A DNA stretch of 64,000 nucleotides from Plasmodiophora brassicae (Eukaryota > Endomyxa: Phytomyxea > Phytomyxea > Plasmodiophorida), in contig CP145413.1 of assembly GCA_036867785.1 (NCBI GenBank), positions 186,001 through 250,000 of the forward strand. Direction: 5' to 3'. Positions 12,950-24,132 of this stretch are shown piece after piece. The stretch's first letter is position 1, and the number at the start of each line of letters is the position of its first letter. The notes beneath the pieces were generated by a model, which saw nothing but the letters and a program-made list of their open reading frames with translations, made no database searches and was not told where the DNA came from. Position numbers and translations under genes: made by a program.

Positions 12950-13288
12950 TGGCCGGTTGGGCCGCCAGCGGTGGACTGGAGCGTATCGCCCTGTGACCTG
13001 ACGACCGGCTGACTGTAGCATGCCTGTATATTACACACAGCGTCGATCCGGCCGCGACAGCGTTCAGTTGCTATGGACTGCAACAGGAACCCGGTTCGGG
13101 TGTGCAGCACCGGACATCTCCTCCCGGTCCATCAGTGAACTCACAAACGCGAAGCGCTGCAGCAAGAAACGTCGCAGATCGCGAGTTGTTTTTTGCAGCC
13201 GTCCGTCAGGCGACGTCGTGTTCTGCCCAAAATTGGTGCTGTGTCAGCGCCAGCGACAGGCGGCGGTCCATTTGGCAAACGTGGTGTG
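12950..13288. promoter_or_regulatory. divergent promoter region CEP131/COG4
   Basis: About 340 bp between the two divergent start codons. It includes the string TATATTACACA at about 13026-13036, which recurs near 15959, in the non-coding stretch between COG4 and ARMC9. No other element is recognisable; promoter function is inferred from position. Confidence 0.4.
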
Positions 13289-15958
13289 ATGGCGTTGTCA
13301 TCGCCAGGGCATCGACCAGGTCAGGCGGGTGAGGTTCGCGAGGCCGGGTCGTCGCGTTTGCTCAGCGAGCTGGAGCAATGCCGGAACGTGGACGTCGAGC
13401 TGGCCGAGCGGCTGCAGGCGCTGCTGGATCAGCGGCAGGTCCTGATGCAGTCGAGCGTGCTGGCGGAGATCGCGGCGAACAGCCTTGGGCCGGTGGACGA
13501 GTCGCTGAGGAATGCGGCGCCGCTTGTCGCCAAGGTGGGCGGGGCGAACACGCTCGCCACCGCCATCTCCAGTAAGGTCCGCGAGCTGGACTGCGCCCAG
13601 TCCAGGCTGCGTCTCGCTCTCGAACAGGTCGACCTTGTTCTCGACCTGAAAACCGCAATCGAAGCTGTCAGTCCCGCGTTGGGCAGTACGACTCGCTGAA
13701 TTGTCGTTCATGATTGGCGTCAGGTTCGATCAGCGTTGGTGGATAACAATTTCGAGGAGGCTGCGAAGCACACCAGCCGTATGCTGCGACAGTATCGTCG
13801 ACGGAAGGCGGCCTCAGATCTTATCATCGACAACATCGAGGACGATGAAGACGTGTCGTTCCGCGTCCTAATCGGGCTGGAGGCCCAGTTGCGCAGTGCA
13901 ATTCAGGATCGTTTCAACAAGTCCACCAGTGACGAAGAGGTCAGCTCACCTGTGAAAGGTCGCTCACCTCACGGTCCCCATACGTTATTGGATAGACCCT
14001 GCGATATTGCCGGCTGCTGTCCCTTGTTGGCCTGACGGGGACAGGATTGGTCAATTATTGCGACGTTCTTGGCCGCCGCCTGGACGAGCAGCTGAAGATG
14101 CTCAAGTCCAGGAACACACTTGAACGCCTGACGGGCATATTTGACATGATCTCGGACTTCATTCGTGACCACGAGAAGCAGCTCCAGCAGGATTTCGGAC
14201 TGGGAGCGCATTTGCGACTGGCACAGATCATGCAGAAGTGTGCAGACGTGCACGTTGTCCCATTGATCAAGAAGTTCCTTACGCAGCGAAATCTTTCCGA
14301 ACTGGCCAGCCAGCTGAACAGGGCTCCGCGTTCGCCAGGCGCAGGCGGCGCAGAACATCCTGTAATGGATCCTCGCGACCTCGACGTGGTCCTCGATGAG
14401 GTTGCACTTCGTGTTCATTCAGATGCGCCTCCGCTCTAACATGCTCGTCAGATTGCCCGTATCACCAGCGAATGCGAAATGTTCGACATGGACTTGAGAG
14501 CGGCATTTACGCACGGTGCCAATACGATGAAAGAGAACAGCCCCGAGCTGTACGAAGAAATGTCAAAGTCTGAAGACGTACGACGACGGCATGTCCTACC
14601 AAACGTTCTTCATCGCAGTAATCCAGTTGCATAGGGGACGAAAATGGTTGCAGTCAGTGGCATGAACGTGGCTGTCCAAGAGGTCATTGGCCATTACGTA
14701 GCCCTGGAACATTACTATATGGTCAGCAATGTCGAAAAGGCGATGGCGGAACCAAGTGGCATATTGCCTGGGGCTCACACGTCTGTCTTTGTCGATGACG
14801 TGTTCTACATTGTGAAGACGAGCGGTTCCCGTGCACTGAACACGCACAGTATGACCAGCGCTATCGCTGTGCTTAACAACATCAACTCTCTCCTCGAGCA
14901 TACGTACACGTCTTTCATTCGAGATCGCATCCATGTGACTCAAGCTGCTGCGTTGGAAGCAAGCTCTGTGTTCTTCACTGGTCGAGCAGAGCACGACGCG
15001 ACGGTTGCGGAGGAACTCGTTGCCCTTAATAACGCGGATACGAGTGCCCAGAACGTCGTCCTTTTGAAGGAATTCTTCGACAGCGAATTGAAGCAAATTG
15101 GTCCCAAAGGTAATCTGCTGGAATATCAACATGTGGTTCGCTCTCATCGTGCGTGGCTACCTATTGCAGACCCGTATGACGCTATCATTGAGCAGTGTCT
15201 CGTCGACCTGGCGCAAATTGCACGGTTGCTTCGACGAGAGGCATCCGCCGGCATTTCGAAGCACATGAAGTCGATCCAGTCCGACCTGATCCCCTACTGC
15301 GACAAGTTCGAGGCCGTCTCGTACGAGATAACCGAAGCTCAATTCAACGCGTTCAACGTCGATGATCCATACGTCCAAAAGCTGATCATGGCGTGTGAGC
15401 AGTACTTTGAACAGATACGGGTCAGTGATTTGTGCACTCTCGGAGGTCTCTTGTCCTGATTGTCCAGTTGTGTTCAGCCGAACGTTACCAGCAGCGTAAT
15501 GGATGGCATGGTGCTGAACCTTGCCAGCTTTATCGCTACCCGAATCTCGTTAATATGCTTCAACAAAATGTTCACCTTTGTAAGGCAGTTGGGACGAAGT
15601 ACCGTTGTACAACTGATGATAAACGATACTGTCAGCATGGCGGGCTTCAAGTGGACAAGGACGTGAGAAGCCTGATCGCCTTTTTCTCGCAGATGTGCAG
15701 CAAGAGTGTACGGGACAAATTCCTGCGCTTGTCGCAGATTGCCTCGCTGTTGCAACTTTACGACGTAAGCGAAAATCCTAAACGTTACGTCATTCAGGAA
15801 GATATCTAATCACTACGGCGTAGGTTAAGGAAGTTAACGAATTGCGGGTCGAGGCAAGCGATTCCGAATTCTGGAGATTATCGCCTCCGGACGTCAAGAA
15901 GATATTGAAACGGCGGAAAGAATTCTCGCATGAGAAATTTGACGCCTTGTCTATTTAG
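13289..15958 (+). CDS. COG4: conserved oligomeric Golgi complex subunit 4
   Basis: Family role: COG4 is a lobe-A subunit of the COG tether for retrograde transport within the Golgi. Seen in order: SSKVRELDCAQSRLRLAL with VDLVLDLKTAIEAV (matches the KVRQLDLAKNRL...ILDLK block), NFEEAAKHTSRMLR, RLTGIFDMISDFIRDHE, MDPRDLDVVLDEVAL, GMNVAVQEVIGHYVALEHYYM, VDDVFYIVKTSGSRAL, NVDDPYVQKLI, GGLQVDKDVRSLIAFF with SVRDKFLRLSQIASLLQL, and a C-terminal WRLSPPDVKKIL. All these occur collinearly in the family. About eight exons with short introns. Stop TAG at 15956-15958; start ATG 13289, where the conserved frame opens. Full length for the family, about 750 aa. Confidence 0.93.
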
Positions 15959-16272
15959 TATATTACACAGCGTAAAACTTCCCATGTCAGCAACACCTGA
16001 CCCAGACTGACAGTTGGAAAACGATGCCCGTACTGCCTTGCTACAATACAGTAGTATCGGCGGACACGTCGTCCAACAGGTAGTGCACGTCGGTGTTTCG
16101 CGGGGGGCCTTGCCTCCCACGCCGGATTCAGGGGCCAACGTCACGCTGGAGACGCGAGACTGGCGTCGATAATTCCTACACACTCGTAGAGCGCGTATAC
16201 GCTCGCAGGTACATGGTACAAACATGCAATATATAAACATGTGGCGATGATCACCTTGGAATGCTGGGAGCA
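15959..16272. other. intergenic between convergent COG4 and ARMC9
   Basis: About 310 bp holding both 3' ends. It begins with TATATTACACA (about 15959-15969) directly after the COG4 stop. A thymine/adenine-rich stretch near 16225 (atatataaacat) could belong to 3'-end formation, but no defined signal is assigned. Confidence 0.35.
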
Positions 16273-18676
16273 TTACGAACTTCGGGTTGACCACATTTTG
16301 CCAGGCTCGTTGGTATAGTCCAGTTCCCGGTTGACCGGAGCAACACAGTACTGAACCTGTAAAAGCTTGGCCCCCCGTAATCCAGTTCCAGTCACTCCGC
16401 ATAGCTCGTCATCGAGATCCTCTTCGTATTGTCCGGCGAGGGTTTCATCCTCTTCCTGAGGCGATACGTAGTCTGGATCTTCGTCTTCCTGGTCCGATGC
16501 CCAGCTCTCGTCAACGGTGCCTAAGTCGGACAATGAGACGGAAACGAGCAAAGCTTGAAGTGCCGTCCGAATACCGTTTGCGTTGAGAGCGCCGATCGCA
16601 ACTGGCGAATTCAGTTGTTCTATAACTGATCGGATTTGTTGCCTCGTATCATCCGTGTCGTTTGGCTTCGGGATGAAGGCGGAACCTGCCCCCAACCTCT
16701 GAGCACGCTCTTTGAGCTTGGGCCTGGATAGCACAGAAGTGAAGGTGCCACAGACGAAATGCCGGACCTGGTCACATTTGTCAGACGTCGTCCTAGACGC
16801 GCTGTTTACACGCTACCTACTTCGGGGCTGTCTATCTCCAGAAGCTTCACGAGAAGCGCGACCATGTCGACCGAACTGTTCTCAATACGAATCTTACAAT
16901 TTGTCCTGAGGGATAAATTGAAAAGCAGCGCCGTTGCAAACTCGATTGTCTCCTCCGATAGGTGCTTGTAATCCGACAGGAGACGTCCGAGGTATTCGAG
17001 AACACCTGCACCAAACGTGTTTGTCCAAACATGGCAACCAACCGGGGACGCCACTCACCCAGGTTGATCATCTGAGTTTCAGGACCACGCCTCATTGAGA
17101 ACTTTTGCAGGATGCATAACGCGTTTAGATGGATGTCCGTGTCTGGACTCGCCGCTCCAGTCATGCATAAGCACAAAAGCGATGCAAGTTTGCTGTGCTG
17201 TAGCAGGTACGATCGCCCACTAGACAGTGGATGTTAGCGCTGAACTTCACCTATGCCGGTCGCACCCGTTTACCTGTAGTAATTTGCGATTGCCGACAGC
17301 AGACGAAGGGCACCGTCTTTCACGAGATCCTCTTCGGGACCCAACAGGCACGTCAACAGGTCCGTTGACGATGGGTCACTGTAAGAGATACAGTTAGTGT
17401 TTCGTTGTGGCAATGCCCAGCGCCTATCTGTACATGGAATCTCTGGGTGGCTTGGGAGCACAATGCAGCAAATCTTGGGAAATATACAGCTCTAGGACAG
17501 CGCGCTTCGCTGACTGGGTCGGCGGCTGTGTGAGGTTCCACCTCAATGCCTGCAGAAGCTCGGCTTTTCGTACGTCAAAAACGGGGCTACAAAGGACCTA
17601 TGCAGGCTGGTGATCAGTCTGGTCATTGCTGCAAAGGACCCTGATCCCTACGCTGGAAATTCGGCCAACATCTAGGTTCGTTACAGGAAATGTGCTGGAC
17701 TTGCCAGATGGCGAACTCCCGGCAGTGTCCAAGGACAGCACATCAAGACCTTCCTGCAAGGAATATTAACACGAAGACACCTTGGGCAGTGCGCGACACA
17801 GTACCTCTTCGAGGAGACGTGACGACGTTGATGTCCCAGAATGGGCAGCCAACTGCTTGTAACTTGCAATCTCCGCGATTTGGTGCGGCTGTTGCCCCTG
17901 CTGTCGACTGAACATCGTGATCAGCAGCGGGGTGCGAACTTTGGCCAGCTTCAGGTTGTCTTCGACGAACGCAAGGTAGTCCATTCGCAGGTCGTCCAGC
18001 CACGACGCCTTCCGACAAGCGTTATAACCAAATTGCGGCATGCCCTCACGCATCCTTACCTTGAACAAGTGCCTAAACGACTCATGCGACATAGGATCAC
18101 TGACAAACGGCAGGGCGTAGAACGGGAGACATTCGCTAGGCACATCCACGCGTTTCGAATACTCCTGCAGGAATTGACGGAACCGCTCCATTGATGATGA
18201 CAGCGACCCGGGGGCGCGCTCCTGGAGGTCGACACGTTAAACGCGCGTCCGCTCGTGCTGTCTCAGCAGCGCACTACCTGCTGAATGTTCTTTAGCTGCG
18301 GATAGATCGCAAAGTAGACATGGAGGTAGAAGCTGAGCCTCGGAGGAGGTTGTGCATCCAGGGTCGTGTCCCAAAGCTCCAGCGTTGCTGCGCATTGCCC
18401 GTCGTCGAATGCCTGCATGACGGCATCCTGCGAACCGATTAACGCGACCTCACTACTCTCCATGGGGTCGTTCCAGCCTACAATCTGGGCCTGCCTGCGG
18501 GTTGCTTCATTGACGCCGGGGTGCACTTGCCGCTCCTGTCGGGAAATGTCGGCCCCCAATGCGCGATATCGCACCCCGGGCCCCCGTACCTCTTTGAGCA
18601 TGTCCGCCGTGCGCGTCAGGCCCTGGTGCTGCAGGTACTCGACGACAGCGGCGTCGATCGTCGCCACGGTATGCAT
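16273..18676 (-). CDS. ARMC9: LisH/armadillo ciliary protein ARMC9
   Basis: Family role: ARMC9 is a basal-body/ciliary protein; human mutations cause Joubert syndrome. Seen: start ATG at 18676 opening a LisH segment (VVEYLQHQGLTRTADML), then DDGQCAATLELWDTTL and LSFYLHVYFAIYPQLKN, both collinear with the ARMC9 N-terminus. After an intron, EYSKRVDVPSECLPFYALPFVSDPM matches the diagnostic EFLPFYALPFVPNPM block. A clean intron inside HLFK/ASWLDDL is about 50 nt. Downstream exons hold armadillo repeats (ETIEFATALLFNLSLR) and an acidic segment before the stop at 16273 (DQEDEDPDYVSPQEEDE), as in the human C-terminal acidic region. Exons between 17180 and 17860 are small and only partly resolved. 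Confidence 0.88.
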
Positions 18677-19025
18677 GGCGCTGCCGGGCGGGGCGCCTCG
18701 CTGACCCTCCCCCAACACGCCAACCACTGTCAACACAACTAACGTCCGCCCGCGTTCATCCCGAACCGCCGCCGTCCCCCCTCCGGCCAACGTTACCCCG
18801 CGGTCTGCGTTACGAGTTACGAGTCCCGTCAAGGACGTGGTGGTGCCCCCTCACACACCGCGGCGAAACCAACTCTACTAATAGAACGTGCCAGTCAGGC
18901 GCGTGACTGGCTGGCTGCAGTCGCAGGACCAGCGCAGCAGTTCACCTGTGGAAGTGGCCACACGGAGACGGAGCAGTGAGCACAAAAAACAACAACATTG
19001 TCCAGTAGCAATTCATCGGGGGAGG
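18677..19025. other. intergenic upstream of ARMC9
   Basis: About 350 bp between the ARMC9 start codon and the 3' end of the ribokinase gene, both on the minus strand. It should contain the ARMC9 promoter and the ribokinase 3' UTR. No repeat or RNA gene is visible. Confidence 0.35.
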
Positions 19026-20141
19026 TCATCGCGTGCGTTCAGCGAACCGTTTCAGGCGGAGGTCGGTATCGTGGAGGGTGGGCAGGGATGGGATCGCGCC
19101 GAGGGATTCGATGCAGACGCTGGCTGCGGCGCTCGCGAAGCGGAGGCAGTCGACGATGGGCGACCTCCTGCAGTGGGCGACGGCGAACGCTGCTGTGAAC
19201 GTGTCGCCGGCGCCGGTTGTGTCGACGAGCCGTGCGGGTCGGCATGCGGACTGGAACATGGGGTCGTCTGCGCGACGGTCGAAGAAACATGATCCGCGCG
19301 CGCCGAGTTTGACCAGGATGGAGAGGCCATGCCGAAGACGGGTTTGTAGCGATCGGCAGGCAGCGACAACGTCAGCATGACTTGTCGTCGGCAGCCCAGT
19401 CATAGCAGCCAGTTCGGTCTCATTCGGACTGACGATGTCGACGTCCTCCAGCAGTTCATCAGGTGGCATGCCGGAATCGCCGCCCATGTCCAGGATAACT
19501 GGAACGCCGGCGGATCGGGCTGCCCGCGCCGCTTGAATGTTGACCCAGTCGGGGATTTCTCTTTGGAGCAGCAGTGCATCTGAATTCGCGATCGTATCGC
19601 AGGCATTCCCGCTCAAGGCGCCAGGCCAATTGCGGTTCGCGCCCCCGACGAGGACAATAGAGTTGTCTCCCGACGGGAATGAAAAGATGAGCGCCTGATC
19701 GCGAACCTGGATTCAGAACGTGCTGACACAGCGTCGACGACATTCGATACGAACCTGCCCCGAAGGGCCATCCGATTTGGAGCACATTGAGATGCCGACA
19801 CCATTGCCGGTCATCGTCGACGACAGCATGGCAGCGAACGCGTCGTCGCCAAAGCAGCCAATGAATTCGACATCCGCTCCTAAACGACAAGCAGCAATAG
19901 CCTGATTTGCACCCTAGCATTGGAGTCAGGCCACATTCCCGTCCTGCAAAGTGGCTCGCAGACCTTGCCGCCGGGTAGAACCCTGGATTCCCGGCTGGCA
20001 ATTGTCTCCCCGACCGACGGGAGCCTATCTGGAGGCAGTTTCGAAGCGAGCTGAGACGCTGCAGGCAGAACTAGCTGCTGCCCACTGACCGACTGAGACG
20101 AACACGTCCGCATTGACGGAGCCGACGACGACGATCCGCAT
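19026..20141 (-). CDS. RBKS: ribokinase (PfkB family)
   Basis: Reaction: ATP-dependent phosphorylation of D-ribose to ribose 5-phosphate, in the cytosol. Seen: MRIVVVGSVNADVFVS at the start (20141), then an intron of about 43 nt, then LPSVGETI, then LPGGK joined by a second intron to GANQAIAACRLGADVEFIGC with GDDAF. This is the family's first PfkB signature (GGKGANQA). Further on come IVSPNETELAAMTG, LVKLGARGSCF and the catalytic/anion-hole motif DTTGAGDTFTAAF, with Asp as catalytic base. Two or three introns lie in the N-terminal half; the C-terminal 196 residues are one exon. Length about 310-330 aa, as expected. Divergent from the pseudouridine synthase gene across 258 bp. Confidence 0.92.
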
Positions 20142-20399
20142 GTCAGCGGCCGGCGCCGGATATTATTGAGTGGACGCCTCGCACAACAGACGATGAAGGC
20201 AGTTGGAATTTCGATATCGGCTGCGCCGCCAGAGATACCAACACCATCTCGCGTCGCGTCCAGCGGTAGACCGATGCCTGTGATCCCTCGTCGGCGCCCA
20301 GCATGAAGCGCAGGAGCCGTCAGCGTAACTAATTGAGGGAGCGGCCTGCGGCTGCACTACGTCGGCGGCTTGCGGGCACCGCGTGCGCGGCGATCGGCA

Positions 20400-21399
20400 A
20401 TGCTGTGGCGGGTGCTCGGCGCTCGCCGGCTGTCCCAGCAGGCCAGCGTCGACCAGGGCGAACGCATCGCGAAGTACATTGCTAGATGCGGGTTCGCCAG
20501 CCGGCGGTATGTGGCGTACACGTCCTTGTCGGGATCTGTACACTGATGAGGATCGTCGGCAGCGAGGCGGAAAAGTTGATCGAAGAGGGACACGTTGAGA
20601 TCGACGGCCGCTACGAGATCAACCTTGGCGATCGCGTTTACAAGGACACGGTCGTGCTACTTGATGGGAAAATAGTTCGGCCTCTGCGTCGTGCTAGGCT
20701 GTTTCTGGTACGATGCGGCCCGACGATTGAAACGCACCGCTGATCGGCCGTGCAGTATAACAAGCCTCCAACCGAGATCGTCAGCACGGCTTCGCCGAAG
20801 AAGCAACTGAAAACCGTCTTCGATAGCATTACGAAGAACAAAGGCAACAACAACCTGTGCCTTCCACGTCTCATCGCTGTTGGCAGGCTGGACGTAACAA
20901 CGCAAGGCCTCCTGATCTTAACGTCATCACCTGCGCTGGCCAATCACTTAGAGAGTCCCAGCAATGGCTTCGACCGTGTATACCTGGCGAGGGTTTTCGG
21001 CGAAGTAAGAACTAGCCCACGGAATACGTCTTTCACAACAGCTGACCGTCATGCTATTAGATACAAGAGGAGAGACTCAGAGCCCTGACGCTAGGCGTGT
21101 CGGTCAAAGGTGTCAAGTATAAGCCGATGAGCATTGAAGTTCGTCGTGAGCGCCGACGAAATTCGTGTACGTAGAACCTGAGCACTTCCCGTGTCATAGT
21201 CGAACCGATGGAATCGTCAGGGGTGGAAGTAACGCTTAGCGAAGGCAAGAACAGGGAAGTCAGAAGCGCGCTGGAGTGGGCCGGGTTTACAGTCAGTCGC
21301 CTGATCCGGACCAAGTTTGGCCCGTTCGAACTCGCCGACATCCCCATGGGCGTGCTCAGGGAAATTTCGATTCCAACACATTTACAAAAGTTCAAATGA
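20400..21399 (+). CDS. RsuA/RluB-family pseudouridine synthase, probably mitochondrial
   Basis: Reaction: isomerises a uridine of rRNA to pseudouridine. Seen: the basic N-terminus MLWRVLGARRLSQQ, a plausible mitochondrial presequence, precedes an S4 RNA-binding domain (ERIAKYIARCGFASRREAEKLIEEG...VEIDG). The S4 domain is reconstructed across an intron with donor GTATGT near 20509. The catalytic domain has the motif GRLDVTTQGLLILT with the nucleophilic Asp, the FDRVYLARV block, then VTLSEGKNREVRSALEWAG and VSRLIRTKFGPFELADIPMG. All are diagnostic of the RsuA/RluB/E/F group. Four or five short introns. The family is bacterial in type, so an organellar or transferred origin is likely. The exact rRNA target cannot be read from sequence. 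Confidence 0.87.
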
Positions 21400-21949
21400 A
21401 CCCTGAAGTTCATCTGGACCCGTAACGTAATGAAGGCACACAATAGCAGACTGGTATATTAGTCCTCAGAAGGCAGTGGTGTCTGACTGGTGACGGAGGC
21501 CTTGCACTACTTGAGGGTGTTGCCAGGAGTTAGTGCTTGGAGTGCGTGCGGCTGTAGGCTACTAGTAGCCTACTGGAAGTGCCATGTCTCTGCATGTACC
21601 ATTTGACTACCACAAGCGACACTTGTGGGCAGGAGCAGCTTTGGGGGCAGACGTGATAATTCGGCCGAATTACCCACCTGCTTGAGATCAGGTACAAGTC
21701 TATCTTGTGGCCTGAAGCAGCCGGGGGGCTGATTCGTCCGAATTCCCAGTCGCTTGGGGAACGATTCAGCGTACTCGTTTCAGAGTTCAAAAGCGCGCGT
21801 TGGTCCTGCACGTTTCGTTTTGGCACGTGTCACGCTGGTCGACTGGTACCGCCGCCGCTGGCGACTGGTGTGCGACAGCCCGACGACATTCCTGGACGGG
21901 TTCAGCGCGTTTTTTGCAGGTGGGAATATATCGTCCATCGACGACGCCC
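21400..21949. other. intergenic upstream of glucokinase
   Basis: About 550 bp without a convincing gene. Open frames here lack family resemblance or conserved exon joins. The stretch includes two short related strings (attcggccgaatt near 21658 and attcgtccgaatt near 21732) about 75 bp apart, which may be regulatory but are unassigned. Confidence 0.35.
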
Positions 21950-23335
21950 ATGCGCACGTACGTCGCTGGCGATCTGGGCGGGACGAACTGTCGCCTGATC
22001 CTAGGCCAGGTGGCTTGCACGTGTCAAGCCTATCGGCAGTGCTTTATACTGACGCTGGCGTTGTCATAGCTTGACGATAACGGCGCAAGCACGCACCTGT
22101 TTGAGAAGACGTACAAGTCGCATGAGCACCCGCATCTGATCGTTATTCTTCAGTCCTTCATCCTCGAAGCGCCGTGCAAGGTTGCACCAATCGCGTTGTC
22201 TGTCTGTCTGCCACTCACGCTAGGTCAGGTCCGTCCCAATGTGGCCGGCATTGCCGTTGCGGGCCCTGTCACTGCGAACCGCTACTCCCTGATAACCAAC
22301 TTGAACTGGAGCTTGGACGCCGAGCAGATGTCGTCCCAGCTTAACATTGAGAAGGTGTTCCTGATCAACGATTTCGCGGCTATTGGCTATGGGCTCCTGC
22401 GATTGACGCCTGGCGACCTCGTCAAGATCAACGATGTTCCAGCTCAGCTTGGCGCCCCGATCGCCTGCCTAGGTAGGGCGGGTTGCTTTTCGGCTGCGGT
22501 ACCAGTTACGTAACGCGCGCGTTCGATTGTACATAGGTGCTGGTACGGGCCTTGGGGAAGTGTACCTGACCCACAATGGCCGAGAATACGACGTCTGGTC
22601 TTCTGAAGGCGGCCATGCCGACTTTGCTTCTCGGACGCTCCTCGAGTTTGAGTTGCTTGTGCGTGCAGATGGGGTCCGAACATGACAACTGGATTGCTAA
22701 TACGCCATAGGACTTCATTCGAAAGCGGGCCGGCATCGATCGCGTTAGCGTTGAACGTGTTGTGTCTGGATCTGGACTTCCCGTTATTTATGAGTTCCTG
22801 AAGACGAAGCACAACGAGCTCGTCAGCTCTGCTGTCGAAAACGAACTGGCCCAGGGTGGCGATCCGGGCGAGGTTCGCCTGTCTTCTGTCGTCGACCCTG
22901 ATCCGCTGCTGACCCGTCCGTTTGCTCGCAGATCATTACCCGCCATGCAACCGATGGTTCTGACGTGATTTGCAAGCTGGCGTTCGACCTATGGCTTTCT
23001 GCATATGGCGCTGAGGTCTGGTTGCCGACAGCCGCTTGCCTTCGTTTGCTGACGAACCGCCGCGTCAGGCGGGGAATCTGGCGCTGAGGTCGCTCTGCTA
23101 CGGCGGTCTGTACATTGCTGGCGGGATCGCGCCCAAGGTGATCAAATCGTTCACGTCGTCCGACGACACGTTCTGGCGCAGCATGTGCGCCAAAGGTCGC
23201 ATGAAGGAGGTGATCCAGCGCATCCCGACGTATGTCGTCACGCACCGTAACGTGGGCATGCTGGGCGCCGAGCACGTCTGCCATCGTCTCTGCCGCGGCC
23301 TCGCCGAGAAGGGCGATGGTCTGCTGAAAGGATAA
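21950..23335 (+). CDS. bacterial-type glucokinase (Glk family)
   Basis: Reaction: ATP + glucose to glucose 6-phosphate. Seen: MRTYVAGDLGGTNCRLILG gives the phosphate-1 motif (DLGGTN) right at the start. An intron then leads to FEKTYKSHEHP, then VAGIAVAGPV, ITNLNWSLD and VFLINDFAAIGYGL (catalytic Asp in NDF). The adenosine/phosphate-2 loop GAGTGLG is restored across an intron, followed by SEGGHADF (E-x-x-H glucose site), VERVVSGSGLPVIYEFL and LCYGGLYIAGGIAPK, ending LKG then TAA. The order is that of E. coli Glk, not of hexokinase. About five short introns. About 350 aa, with no targeting peptide. Such Glk genes are patchily distributed among protists, so transfer from bacteria is plausible. 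Confidence 0.92.
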
Positions 23336-23358
23336 ACCGCCCTCAGTGGCTTCATTGT

Positions 23359-23798
23359 TTACTTCAATGAGAAACTGGACCCACACCCGCAGCTCGACTG
23401 GGAATTCGGGTTCTGGACGACGACGAACCCGGACCGGATGATATCGTCCTCGAAATCAATCGTGGCGCCGCGCACCAGGTCCAGCGACACGCCATCGATG
23501 ACGAGGTCCCGGCCGACCAGCACGTCGTCGTCGCCGTTCTCCGGCTGCCCGTCCGCGAAACTAAACACGTACGAGAACCCTTCGCAGCCACCGGACGTCA
23601 CCGACAGCCGCAACCTCAGGTCCTCCTGCTTCCGATGCCGCCGCAGCATCGCCAACCGCTACACGAGAGATATACGATCACGCTCCGCGTACAGACACGC
23701 GTCGTCCCCAGCCGCACCTTCACGCATTGCTCCGTCAGCGTCAACGGCGCCGACGACGACGCTGACGAAAGCAGACGTCGGGCCGCAATCCGCAGCAT
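23359..23798 (-). CDS. ISCA2: mitochondrial iron-sulfur assembly protein ISCA2
   Basis: Role: A-type scaffold/carrier with ISCA1 and IBA57 in making mitochondrial [4Fe-4S] clusters. Seen: a basic, Ser/Ala-rich presequence (MLRIAARRLLSSASSS) from ATG 23798, LTLTEQCVK, a 59-nt intron (23659-23717), then RLAMLRRHRKQ, the first ligand in SGGCEGFSY, IDFEDDIIRSGFVVVQNP and the C-terminal SCGCGSSFSLK with the C-x-C ligand pair. All three cluster cysteines are present. About 125 aa, normal length. The stop lies 23 bp from the convergent glucokinase stop. Confidence 0.94.
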
Positions 23799-24132
23799 AA
23801 CCGATGTCCGCTGATGAGTTCTTCGCAATCGCACCGAGTCAGTCGAAACTCGAAAGTAGACTGCGGGGATGCACGTTTAGACGCCGCCGATGTGCGATTC
23901 TGGGTCCGCCCATCGCCACGTGGTGGTCGCCGATTCTGTTGTCGCTCCGGCGGGGGGCTGACTCGGTGACCGACCCCAATCCGGATTCCGGCGGGGGATC
24001 CCGCCCATTCATCGATCACGCAGCAGGTGACTGCGAACTATGTGCGCGCGCCCTAGTATGTCGCGTCACGTGCGAGGGGCACGCGCGCCTCGTCGTGCTG
24101 GCCAGGATTAGAGCACTAGGACGCAGTTGCCC
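23799..24132. other. intergenic between ISCA2 and the next gene
   Basis: About 330 bp between divergent start codons (ISCA2 on minus, 24133 gene on plus). GC-rich, with overlapping short frames on both strands and nothing recognisable. Probably a divergent promoter. Confidence 0.35.
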
